DNA from: Actinomadura opuntiae
Lineage (GTDB): Bacteria > Actinomycetota > Actinomycetes > Streptosporangiales > Streptosporangiaceae
Direction: 5' to 3'
Length of the DNA: 64,000 bases
NCBI RefSeq assembly: GCF_030283205.1
Contig: NZ_JASNWF010000001.1
Coordinates: 601,649-665,648, forward strand
Positions within the stretch are counted from its first letter, which is position 1. Each line of letters opens with the position of its first letter. Positions 31,912 to 39,559 of the stretch are shown piece by piece. The notes beneath the pieces were generated by a model. It saw only the letters and a list, made by a program, of their open reading frames with translations, made no database searches and was not told the DNA's origin. Position numbers and translations under genes: made by a program.

Positions 31912-32511
31912 CAGCGAACCTCCTGGTCTTCCAGTCCTTCCACCACAGACTTGCTGGCTCCCTTCGCCATGCAGCCGGCTTTCCCGGCCTCGGACTACTA
32001 CGAAGCCTCCGCCCCGCCCGATGCCATCAGCAGACGTCGCGCCTGCCCTTCCACCGCGCTGGCTGCGCGGGGCGAGGGCGACACCGGACGGTTCCCACGT
32101 TCGTCACGAAGTCGATCGACGGGTGAGGCGTCCAGCTCTACCCCTGCGGCATCGCCACGACTACGCCGCAGACCTTCGTCGTGGCCTCCCCGAGGTGGTT
32201 CACATGGTCTCGGAGAGTTCCCCGCCCTCCCACAGCAGCGGGGACGCACCGCGCCCAGCCCATATCCGTCAGGTTTGAGCTGGTGGGCCGTTAAGGGGCG
32301 TCAGGCACTGGTTTCTCGCGTACACCTTCCCGTCTCGCTAACCGGACCCGCGCCGTCTGACAGTTCCAGCACGTCCCAGCGTTGTCGGGGCTGCTCCCAC
32401 CCTCCCCGGCGACTCCCGGCTCAGGCTGCCCCCAGCTTCACCCAGCCGCTGCGACGGCCAGGAGGCGAAGGTCTCTCACCTCCACTCAACTTCGCGCGCA
32501 TCGTGGCGCAC

Positions 32512-32550
32512 GTGCGTCTCAGCCCAGTCATCGCCAACGAACAGTCGCAA
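32512..32550 (-). CDS. IS110-family transposase, exon 1
   Basis: Thirteen codons from a TTG at 32550 encode LRLFVGDDWAETH, the N-terminus of IS110 transposases including the first catalytic Asp. GGAG lies six bases upstream of the TTG. The frame continues into exon 2 only after removal of the intron; unspliced, it reads on into intron sequence and stops at about 32476. Confidence 0.8.
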
Positions 32551-32804
32551 CCGTTTCTCCCGTCTCCACCCAGCACCGGTGAACAGCCCGCGGGAGAACC
32601 ATCTGCGACCTAATGAAGCAGTGCTCGCGTCACGAACGGACGGGCACGACATCCCAGCAGCGATCAACTCTCCCGGCCAACCGGCAGGGGCGCGATCTCT
32701 CATCAGGACTCGAAGTCCAGGATCGAGGAGTGCTCACCCACCAGCGGCTACCGAGCACCGAGTCTCTCCGATTACGACCCGGTGGCGCTCATTAGGATCG
32801 AGTC
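32551..32804 (-). other. IS110 left-end non-coding region and IS3 leader
   Basis: About 220-250 bp upstream of the split transposase hold no gene. In IS110-group elements such as IS621 this position encodes the bridge RNA, whose loops pair with target and donor DNA. I cannot fold or verify such an RNA here, but length and place fit. The last few dozen bases before ATG 32805 (from about 32770) should be IS3 leader. Confidence 0.45.
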
Positions 32805-33128
32805 ATGGCAGCTCAGTCCCCCTATCCGCCTGAGCTGCGCAGGCGGGTGGTCCGTATGGTCGCCGAGGTCCGTCCGGACTATCCCAGCGAGTGGTCGGCG
32901 ATGAAGGCGGTCGCGACCAAGCTGGGCGTCAAGCACGCTGAGACGGTGCGCAGCTGGGTGCGCCGGGCCGAGGTCGACACCGGTGTCCGGCAGGGAACCA
33001 CGACCGAGGAGTCTGTGGAGCTCAAGCGGCTCAAGAGGGAGAACGCCGAGCTGCGCCGGGCGAACGAGATCCTGAAGGCGGCGGCGGGTTTCTTCGCGGC
33101 CGGGCTCGACCGGCCACACAAGTACTGA
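32805..33128 (+). CDS. IS3-family transposase OrfA
   Basis: 107 residues: a helix-turn-helix of the transposase_8 type (PYPPELRRRVVRMVAE at the start, then SWVRRAEVDTG) and a C-terminal leucine-zipper helix (ELKRLKRENAELRRANEIL). OrfA binds the element ends. The OrfB frame is -1 relative to OrfA, as expected for the programmed -1 frameshift of IS3 elements. Confidence 0.9.
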   Translation: MAAQSPYPPELRRRVVRMVAEVRPDYPSEWSAMKAVATKLGVKHAETVRSWVRRAEVDTGVRQGTTTEESVELKRLKRENAELRRANEILKAAAGFFAAGLDRPHKY

Positions 33129-34050
33129 TCGCGTTTATCGACGCTTTCCGCAAGGTGTTCGGAGTCGAGCCGATCTGCCGGGTGCTGTCCGAGCACGGCA
33201 CCAAGATCGCACCGTCCACCTACTACGCCGCCAAGTCACGTCCAGCCTCGACCCGGGCCGTGCGTGACGAGTGGCTCAAGACCGAGATCACCCGCATCTT
33301 CGAGGCCAACTACCGGGTCTATGGCGCTCGCAAGGTCTGGCGGCAGCTTCAGCGCCAGGGCCACGTCGTGGCGCGTTGCACGGTCGAGCGGTTGATGCGT
33401 GAGCTGGGCCTGCACGGTGCCCGCCGCGGCCGCAAGGTCCGCACCACCGTCCGCGACGACGGGCACCAGCGGGCCACCGATCTGCTGCGCCGCGACTTCA
33501 CCGCCCCCAGCCCCAACCGCCGCTGGGTGGCCGACTTCACCCACGTGAGCACCTGGGCCGGCGTCGTCTACGTCGCGTTCGTGGTCGACATCTTCTCCCG
33601 CGCCATCGTCGGCTGGGCAGCGGCGACCAGCAAGCGCACACGCCTGGTGCTGGACGCCCTCGACATGGCGCTGTGGCGACGCGACCGAGCCGGACGACCG
33701 GTCGGGCCCGGCCTGGTGCATCACTCCGATGCCGGGTCGCCCAATACACGTCTTTCCGGTTCACCACGCACCTGGTCGACGCCGGGATCGACGCCTCCAT
33801 CGGCACCGTCGGCGACGCACTCGACAACGCGTTGATGGAGTCGGCGATCGGGCTCTACAAGACCGAGCTGATCAAACCGCGCGGACCATGGAAGAACCTG
33901 ACCGGCGTCGAACTGGCCACCGCCCAGTACGTGGACTGGTACAACACCACCCGGCTCCACGGTGAGATCGGCCACGTCCCACCCGACGAATACGAGGCCG
34001 CCTACTACCGCCAGAACCACACAGAACTGCAGGTCACAGCCACAACCTAG
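33128..34050 (+). pseudogene. IS3-family transposase OrfB, frameshifted
   Basis: The rve-type integrase domain is recognisable: ICRVLSEHGTKIAPSTYY, then the first Asp in WVADFTHV, the second in HHSDAGS, and the Glu in ALMESAIGLYKTEL. Immediately after HHSDAGS two extra bases (CC at 33740-33741) change the frame. The family sequence QYTSFRF resumes in the other frame and runs to 34050. DDE residues are split between two frames, so this copy is inactive unless a frameshift repairs it. Confidence 0.85.
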
Positions 34051-34148
34051 AGCCTCCACCGAAACCGGGGCGCTTCACCTGGCAGAAGAACCGAATTCCA
34101 TTACCTGCGACCGACCTGAGTCCCGACCGCCACCGCCCGGGCCCTGGG

Positions 34149-34416
34149 GTGGGTCACACCAGCATCTACCGGTACTTCTCCACCAAGGCCGTACTGCGGA
34201 AGCGGTCACGCGGTGATGGCTCGGCTGGTCATCATCGACGGCCTCGGCAGCAGCGATTTCAGCAGCGCCGTCCCGGACTCCACGGCGCGGGCCGTTGTCG
34301 ACGCCACGGCGGTCTCCCATCATCCCGCCCATGCCGCCAAATGGCGGCGGCCCGAGGCTGCTGCCGCACTGAACGATATCTGCACCCTGCTCATCAACGG
34401 CCTGGAACCCTGGTGA
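34149..34416 (+). pseudogene. remnant of a TetR-type regulator
   Basis: The frame opens with VGHTSIYRYFSTKAVLRK, the end of a TetR helix-turn-helix (recognition helix and the YRYFxTK motif). The frame then shifts near 34200 and continues with GHAVMARLVIIDGL... to AALNDICTLLINGLEPW and a stop, a plausible TetR C-terminus. The N-terminus is missing on the side facing the IS3 end at 34077. It may once have controlled the SDR gene 37 bp downstream. Confidence 0.5.
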
Positions 34417-34453
34417 GGAGTGCGTCCAGTTGTAGTACGGCAGGAGGACCATC

Positions 34454-35341
34454 TTGAGCTTCATCGTCATGACAGGTGCGACCGCCGGGCTCGGCGCGCA
34501 CGCCGTGCAGCGGCTCGCACGACCGGGCACCCAGGTGATTGCCGGTGCGCGCGGCGGAGGCGCTCCGCCGGCGGGCTGCCAGGTGCTGCCGCTCGACCTT
34601 GCCTCGCTTGAGAGCGTGCGCGGTTTCGCCTGCGCTGTGCGGTCGCAGGTGGACGGTGCCGGGATCGACGTGCTGGTCCTCAACGCCGGAGCCCAGTTCT
34701 CGCGCGATGACCGGCGCAGCGCCGACGGATTCGAGACGACCTTCGCCGTCAATCACCTCGCCCACTACCTGCTCGCGCGGTTGCTCCTGTCCGCCATGGC
34801 TGACACGGGACGGATCGTCCTCACCACGAGCGACACTCACGACCCCTCTGTCATCCCGTTCGGGCCCAAGAGGCTGGATGTGGGAGCGCTCGCGCATCCG
34901 CCGAGGCGGGGCAGCGGGTTGCGCGCCTATGCCGCCTCCAAGCTCTGCAACCTGCTGACGGCCCGGTCCCTGAGCGCGCTCGACGAGGTGAAGGACCGCG
35001 GCATCAGCGTGATCGCGTTCAACCCCGGCCTCACCGGGGGCACGGGGCTGCTCCGCGGCCAGACACGGGTGAGGCGCGCTCTTGCTCCGGCGGTCCTGCC
35101 GCTCGTCGGCGCGTTGCTCGGCAGATCCCATCCCCAGTTCCATGTCGGAACGCCGGAGCGCGCCGGCGAGATCTTGGCCGAGCTGGCCCTGGGGACGGCC
35201 GTGCTGCCGCCCGGCCGTGTCTACGCCTCGCTGGTCAACGCGGAACTCACCTTTCCCGATCCGTCCGAACTGGCACGCGACGACGCCGTCCGCGATCTTT
35301 TGTGGCGGGAGAGCGCGGCCATGGTCGGCCTACCGGCCTGA
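34454..35341 (+). CDS. short-chain dehydrogenase/reductase
   Basis: 295 residues of the plant-type SDR branch related to protochlorophyllide and retinol dehydrogenases. Visible are GATAGLG (about 8-14), LVLNAGAQ, the active-site YAASKLCN and FNPGLTGGTGLL. NAD(P)H-dependent reduction of a carbonyl is expected; the substrate is unknown. TTG 34454 is used because GGAGGA lies six bases upstream and the first strand begins directly after it. No direct link to the chlorophyll-type operon is seen beyond proximity. Confidence 0.8.
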   Translation: MSFIVMTGATAGLGAHAVQRLARPGTQVIAGARGGGAPPAGCQVLPLDLASLESVRGFACAVRSQVDGAGIDVLVLNAGAQFSRDDRRSADGFETTFAVNHLAHYLLARLLLSAMADTGRIVLTTSDTHDPSVIPFGPKRLDVGALAHPPRRGSGLRAYAASKLCNLLTARSLSALDEVKDRGISVIAFNPGLTGGTGLLRGQTRVRRALAPAVLPLVGALLGRSHPQFHVGTPERAGEILAELALGTAVLPPGRVYASLVNAELTFPDPSELARDDAVRDLLWRESAAMVGLPA

Positions 35342-35372
35342 TCTCCGACCGTCCGCGTTGCCGTCCGCGTTG

Positions 35373-35801
35373 TCAGGCATCCGGAGCCGACCGGTCCACG
35401 CGCCGGGTCTCGGCCAGCACGGCGTACAGCAGGCCGCCGATCAGCGCCGCGTTCTTGTGGAACTGGATGCGCTGGAGCTTGCGGGCCGTCGGGTCCTCGA
35501 TCTCCCAGAAGGCGTGCCCCGCCAGGGTCGTGGGAACGAGGGAGGCGGCGATCGCCATCGCCGAGAGCCGCGGTAGCACGCCGACGGCGAGCATGCCGCC
35601 CGCGACCGCCTGCACCGCCGCGTTGCCGCGGACGAGGAGCTCGTCATCGGCGGGCATCGGAGCGACCTTGCGGATCCTCGCGAGCAGGGGCGCCGCCTGC
35701 TGCACCCGGCCTCCGGGCTCGCGGACGGCGTCGGCTCCGAGGACGGCATAGGTCGAGCCGGTCAGGATGCGTGCGCTGGTGCGCATGAGTGCCGTGACCA
35801 T
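35373..35801 (-). CDS. DoxX-like membrane protein
   Basis: 142 residues with about four membrane helices and the DoxX/DoxD-like pattern (ARILTGSTYAVLGADA, QFHKNAALIGGLLYAV). Family members are small quinone- or redox-linked membrane proteins of poorly known role. ATG 35801 has AAAGGA upstream. It lies downstream of the amidohydrolase at 35871 on the same strand, separated by 69 bp, and is convergent with the SDR. Confidence 0.75.
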   Translation of the reverse strand: MVTALMRTSARILTGSTYAVLGADAVREPGGRVQQAAPLLARIRKVAPMPADDELLVRGNAAVQAVAGGMLAVGVLPRLSAMAIAASLVPTTLAGHAFWEIEDPTARKLQRIQFHKNAALIGGLLYAVLAETRRVDRSAPDA

Positions 35802-35870
35802 GACGTTGAGTCCTTTCTGGTCGTGCGATCGATCAGCGTCCCGAAAGGGAGGGCAACAGCCTCTCATCGA

Positions 35871-36830
35871 TCACAGCCGCAGGAGGCGCTCGGCGTTCTG
35901 GTGGGCGATTTTGGCTCGGTCGGGTTCGCTGATGGGTGCGGTGCGCAGGAATTCGGTGGCGGTGGGCATGTCCTCGAAGGGGTAGTCGGTGCCGAAGAGG
36001 ATGTGCTCGGGGCCGAGGGCGAGCAGGGCGCACAGCAGCGGCGGCGCGGAGCAGACCCCGCTGGTGGTGATGTAGAGGTTGTGGCGCAGGTAGTCGGAGG
36101 GGTTCTCGCGGGCCAGCTCGACGCCGTGGTGGTTGTGGAATCCCCAGCGTGAGTCGAGCCGCCACAGCACGTAGGGCAGCCCTTCGCCCATGTGCCCGAG
36201 CAGGAGCTTGGCCTCGGGGAAATCGTCGAACACGCCGCCGAAGATCAGCCGCAGAACGTGCGAGGCGGTGTCGGTGCCCCAGCTCCACATCGGCCCGATG
36301 AGCTCCGGATGCCCGGACATCACGTGCGCGACGTCGACACCGTTGGCCGGGTGCAGGTACAGCGGGACGTCCAGGGCCACGGCGGACTCCCACACCACGC
36401 GCAGAGTGGGGTCGTCGAGGTAGCGGCCCTGGGTGTGGGCGTTGACGAGGGCGCCGTGCATGCCGAGCTGCGTCACCGCGCGTTCGAGTTCCTTCGCGGC
36501 GGCCTTCGGGTCCTGCAGCGGGAGCGCGGCGAAGCCGGCGAACCGGGTGGGGTTCTCCGCGATCACCGTGGCGAGCAGGTCGTTCACGGCGGCGGCGCGG
36601 GCGACGGCGGTCGCCGGGTCCGGTTCGGCCTGGATGCCCGGCGAGTTCAGCGACAGGACCTGCATGTCCAGGCCGGCGTCGTCCATCGCCGTGAGGCGGT
36701 CTCCGGTGAGGTCGAGCAGGCGCTTGGACGCCTCCCGCCAGCGCTCCGGCTGCGCGATGGACGCCGATCCGGCGCCGTAGGCCGCCAGGTCGGCGGTGAC
36801 GAAGTGCTCCTCGAGACCGATCGTCCGCAT
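35871..36830 (-). CDS. amidohydrolase-2/decarboxylase-family protein, copy 1
   Basis: 319 residues of the ACMSD/gamma-resorcylate-decarboxylase group of metal-dependent TIM barrels. The opening MRTIGLEEHF carries the Glu/His metal ligands, PLYLHPAN and GHMGEGLPY further His, and GTDYPFED the Asp. Members decarboxylate dihydroxybenzoates or related acids without oxidation. Residues about 132-319 are nearly identical to the gene at 38560 while the N-terminal part differs clearly. It is divergent from the flavin hydroxylase at 36924, sharing the intergenic promoter region. HxNAERLLRL at the C-terminus is common to all copies here. Confidence 0.85.
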   Translation of the reverse strand: MRTIGLEEHFVTADLAAYGAGSASIAQPERWREASKRLLDLTGDRLTAMDDAGLDMQVLSLNSPGIQAEPDPATAVARAAAVNDLLATVIAENPTRFAGFAALPLQDPKAAAKELERAVTQLGMHGALVNAHTQGRYLDDPTLRVVWESAVALDVPLYLHPANGVDVAHVMSGHPELIGPMWSWGTDTASHVLRLIFGGVFDDFPEAKLLLGHMGEGLPYVLWRLDSRWGFHNHHGVELARENPSDYLRHNLYITTSGVCSAPPLLCALLALGPEHILFGTDYPFEDMPTATEFLRTAPISEPDRAKIAHQNAERLLRL

Positions 36831-36841
36831 CCCGTCTCCAA

Positions 36842-36884
36842 TTCACCATTGTGCATTGACTTTATTGATGGTGAAGCATACGGT
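36842..36884 (+). promoter_or_regulatory. promoter with palindromic operator, copy 1
   Basis: TTCACCAT (36842-36849) and ATGGTGAA (36868-36875) form an inverted repeat around a -35-like TTGACT (36856-36861). A -10-like TACGGT follows after 17 bp (36879-36884). The 60 bp at 36841-36900 align base for base with 42481-42540. It reads toward the hydroxylase operon at 36924 and may also silence the divergent gene. Confidence 0.72.
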
Positions 36885-36923
36885 CCGGCGGTGTCAAACC
36901 TTCGGGGAGATGAGGAGGGCCGG

Positions 36924-38579
36924 ATGACGGAGCCGGACACCGCGAACGGCGGCTCGGACGCGCAGGGGGAGGCGATGGTGGACGTCGCCGTGGTCGGCTA
37001 CGGACCCGTGGGCATGGCGGTGACGGCGTTGCTCGGGCAGGCAGGGCGTCGCGTGGTCGCTCTGGAGCGGTACGCCGGGCTGTACAACCTGCCGCGAGCC
37101 GCGACGTTCGACGACGAGACGATGCGCACACTCGCCCGGCTCGGTGTGGCCGAGCGCCTGCTGCCGAACCTTCGCGTGCAACGCACGTACGAATGGCGCA
37201 ACGGCGGCGGCGACCTGCTCATCGAGCAGCAGTTCACCGAGACCGGGCGCAGCGGGTGGGCCGAGTGGTACATGATGTACCAGCCCGATCTCGAGGAGGC
37301 CCTGGACGACGTCTGCCGATCGCTGCCGACGGTGCAGGTCCGGCATTCCAGCCCGGTCGTGGATCTGGAGCAGGACGGCGAAGGCGTCCTGCTCACCATC
37401 GAGGGCCCGCAGGGTACGGAGCGGATCGCCGCTCGATACGTCGTGGCCTGCGACGGTGGGAACAGCTTCGTCCGGCGACGTCTGGGCATAGGCCAGCAGG
37501 ACTACGGCTTCTCCGAACCGTGGATGGTGTGCGACTTCCGCTTCCGCCGCCCGGTGGACGTCCCACCGGCGCTGCAACTGGGGGATCCGCACGGCCCGAC
37601 GTCGATCATCTCGATCGGACTCGCGCACCACCGCTTCAGCTTCATGCTCGATTCCGAGGCCGACTTCGAGGTCGAGCGAGAGCCCGACCGCGTGTGGCGG
37701 CGAGTCGCCCGCCACCTCGGCCCCGACGACGCCGAGCTCATCCGGGTCGCCACCTACACCTTCCGCTCACTGATCTCCGACGACTGGCGGCGAGGCAGGA
37801 TCGTCCTGGCCGGGGACGCCGCGCACCAGATGCCGCCGTTCCTCGGCCAGGGGATGTGCTCGGGCATCCGCGATGCCCAGAACCTGGCGTTCAAGCTGGA
37901 CCTGATCCTGCGCGGCGTCTCGCCGGACGACCTGCTCGACACCTACCAGCGCGAACGCGAGCCGCACGTGCGGGCGGTGACCGAGAAGGGCATCGAGCTC
38001 GGGCACATGCAGACCATCCGCGACCCCGAGCGCGCGGCCGCCCGCGATCGGGAACTGCTGGCCCGGCGCGCCGCGGCTCGGGAATCCGAGACCTTCCGCT
38101 TCCCGGGACTGGCCGACGGTCTGCTCGCCAGAGACTCGGGCCCTGGCCGGGGCCTGCTGTCCGTGCAGGGCGTAGTGGACGACGGGAGCCGCCGCGACCG
38201 GCTCGACCAACTGGTCGGTGCCGGTTTCCACCTGATCGTCGACCAGGCCCTGCTCGCGCGCCTCGACCGGCCCGAGATCCTGGCCGCACTGCGGCGGGCC
38301 GGCGTGCAGGTCGTCGCCCCGGGCGAGCAAGCCGCCGAACACCCGGACGTGGCCGTGGTGCGCGACGTCCACGGCACCTACCGGCGCTGGTTCGCCGACC
38401 TCGGCTGCTCGGCCGCCGCCGTCCGGCCGGACTTCTATGTCTTCGGCACCGCCGGAGACGCCGATGCGACGACGGCGCTCGCACGAGAGCTGCTGGCGGT
38501 GGTGGGCGGACTGGCCACCGAACGAACCGACTCGACAACAGGAAGCTCGGAGGATCGGCATGCGGACCATCGGTCTTGA
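36924..38579 (+). CDS. FAD-dependent aromatic hydroxylase (MhpA-like)
   Basis: 551 residues, a class A flavoprotein hydroxylase of the 3-(3-hydroxyphenyl)propionate/resorcinol hydroxylase type. GYGPVGM (about 26-32), VACDGGNSFVRR, the GD motif VLAGDAAHQMPPFLGQGMCSG and a C-terminal thioredoxin-like domain (about 400-540, ending near VRPDFYVFG) are present. It adds a hydroxyl to a phenolic ring using NAD(P)H. ATG 36924 follows GAGGAGG; ATG 36975 is another possible start. Its end overlaps the next gene by 20 bp. Confidence 0.85.
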   Translation: MTEPDTANGGSDAQGEAMVDVAVVGYGPVGMAVTALLGQAGRRVVALERYAGLYNLPRAATFDDETMRTLARLGVAERLLPNLRVQRTYEWRNGGGDLLIEQQFTETGRSGWAEWYMMYQPDLEEALDDVCRSLPTVQVRHSSPVVDLEQDGEGVLLTIEGPQGTERIAARYVVACDGGNSFVRRRLGIGQQDYGFSEPWMVCDFRFRRPVDVPPALQLGDPHGPTSIISIGLAHHRFSFMLDSEADFEVEREPDRVWRRVARHLGPDDAELIRVATYTFRSLISDDWRRGRIVLAGDAAHQMPPFLGQGMCSGIRDAQNLAFKLDLILRGVSPDDLLDTYQREREPHVRAVTEKGIELGHMQTIRDPERAAARDRELLARRAAARESETFRFPGLADGLLARDSGPGRGLLSVQGVVDDGSRRDRLDQLVGAGFHLIVDQALLARLDRPEILAALRRAGVQVVAPGEQAAEHPDVAVVRDVHGTYRRWFADLGCSAAAVRPDFYVFGTAGDADATTALARELLAVVGGLATERTDSTTGSSEDRHADHRS

Positions 38580-39519
38580 GGAGCACTTCCTTACGCACGA
38601 GTTGGCTAGTCATGTGGCGCCTTCGGCTGCGATCGCCAAGCCCGCGGTCTGGGAGGACGCCTTCCGCCGGTTGCTCGATTTCACCGGTGAGCGTCTGGAC
38701 GGTATGGACCTGGCCGGCCTGGACGTGCAGGTCCTGTCCCTCATGTCTCCCGGGATCCACGCGGAGACCGATCCTGCGGCAGCCGTCACGAAAGCCGCGG
38801 CGGTCAACGACCTGCTCGCCACGGTCATAGCGGAGAACCCCACCCGCTTCGCCGGCTTCGCCGCCCTGCCGCTGCAGAACCCGAAGGCCGCGGCGAGAGA
38901 GCTGGAACGCGCCGTCACCCAGCTCGGGTTCTGCGGCGCCATGGTGAACGCGCACACCCAGGGCCGCTACCTCGACGACCCCACACTGCGCGTGGTGTGG
39001 GAGTCCGCCGTGGCCCTGGACGTCCCGCTGTATCTCCACCCCGCCAACGGTGTCGACGTCGCGCACGTGATGTCCGGGCATCCGGAGCTCATCGGGCCGA
39101 TGTGGAGCTGGGGCACCGACACCGCCTCGCACGTTCTGCGGCTGATCTTCGGCGGCGTGTTCGACGATTTCCCCGAGGCCAAACTCCTGCTCGGGCACAT
39201 GGGCGAAGGGCTGCCCTACGTGCTGTGGCGGCTCGACTCACGCTGGGGATTCCACAACCACCACGGCGTCGAGCTGGCCCGCGAGAACCCCTCCGACTAC
39301 CTGCGCCACAACCTCTACATCACCACCAGCGGGGTCTGCTCCGCGCCGCCGCTGCTGTGCGCCCTGCTCGCCCTCGGCCCCGAGCACATCCTCTTCGGCA
39401 CCGACTACCCCTTCGAGGACATGCCCACCGCCACCGAATTCCTGCGCACCGCACCCATCAGCGAACCCGACCGAGCCAAAATCGCCCACCAGAACGCCGA
39501 GCGCCTCCTGCGGCTCTGA
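38560..39519 (+). CDS. amidohydrolase-2/decarboxylase-family protein, copy 2
   Basis: 319 residues, the same family as 35871. ATG 38560 has GGAGGA six bases upstream and lies inside the end of the hydroxylase gene. Metal ligands: Glu/His in LEEHF, His in LYLHPAN, Asp in FGTDYPFED. The 3' 567 bp repeat those of copy 1 in inverted orientation. The N-terminal third, which forms part of the substrate pocket, differs (THELASHVAPSAAIAKP versus the other copy), so the two may act on different acids. It sits between two flavin hydroxylases in one operon, consistent with decarboxylation followed by hydroxylation of an aromatic acid. Confidence 0.86.
   Translation: MRTIGLEEHFLTHELASHVAPSAAIAKPAVWEDAFRRLLDFTGERLDGMDLAGLDVQVLSLMSPGIHAETDPAAAVTKAAAVNDLLATVIAENPTRFAGFAALPLQNPKAAARELERAVTQLGFCGAMVNAHTQGRYLDDPTLRVVWESAVALDVPLYLHPANGVDVAHVMSGHPELIGPMWSWGTDTASHVLRLIFGGVFDDFPEAKLLLGHMGEGLPYVLWRLDSRWGFHNHHGVELARENPSDYLRHNLYITTSGVCSAPPLLCALLALGPEHILFGTDYPFEDMPTATEFLRTAPISEPDRAKIAHQNAERLLRL
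38953..39519 (+). repeat. 567-bp inverted repeat with 35871-36437
   Basis: The 3' part of the amidohydrolase gene from CACACCCAGGG to the stop is nearly identical to the complement of 35871-36437, without indels. Identity ends sharply at the stop codon, and upstream the two genes differ at many positions. This points to gene conversion within the two coding sequences. The arms flank a 2.5-kb segment holding the promoter and the hydroxylase, so recombination between them could invert that segment. Confidence 0.85.
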
Positions 39520-39559
39520 GCGGGACCTGAACCTGTTCCATCGAGTGAGAGAGGGAATC

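Larger units (their letters stand above)
30352..32511 (-). mobile_element. group II intron inserted in the IS110 transposase gene
   Basis: 2160 nt on the minus strand. The 5' end is GTGCG (32511 downward), matching the GUGYG consensus, and the 3' end is AC at 30353-30352, matching AY. Domain V is clear at 30416-30450: an 8-bp stem GAGCCGGA/UCCGGUUC, a two-base bulge and an upper UGCG/CGCA stem. Domain VI (30353-30410) pairs GGCGGCACGGAG with CUCCGUGCCGACC. The ends were set independently by protein continuity of the split transposase. The encoded reverse transcriptase at 30481-31911 lacks an endonuclease, so mobility would use existing nicks or replication forks. Confidence 0.88.
29145..32775 (-). 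mobile_element. IS110-family element carrying a group II intron
   Basis: Boundaries are approximate. The element lies between the IS3 left repeat/leader (about 29133-29160) and the region before orfA (about 32770-32800). IS110 elements lack terminal inverted repeats and usually insert without duplicating the target, which explains why the ends cannot be read directly. Its transposase gene runs on the minus strand and is split by the intron at 30352-32511. Without the intron the element would be about 1.5 kb, the normal family size. Confidence 0.7.
29105..34077 (+). mobile_element. IS3-family element interrupted by an IS110-family element
   Basis: Inverted repeats of 28 bp bound the element: 29105-29132 (TGAAGCGCCCCGG...GGTGGAGGCTC) and the complement at 34050-34077, matching at 25 of 28 positions. 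The orfA and orfB genes sit next to the right repeat. The left repeat lies 3.7 kb from orfA because an IS110-family element has inserted in the short leader. No clear target-site duplication is visible at the ends. orfB is frameshifted, so the element is probably immobile by itself. Confidence 0.75.

Noticed and set aside
30064..32613. An 849-residue open frame on the + strand
   Set aside because: It is antisense to the IS110 transposase and the group II reverse transcriptase, both of which have clear family motifs; the + frame has none.
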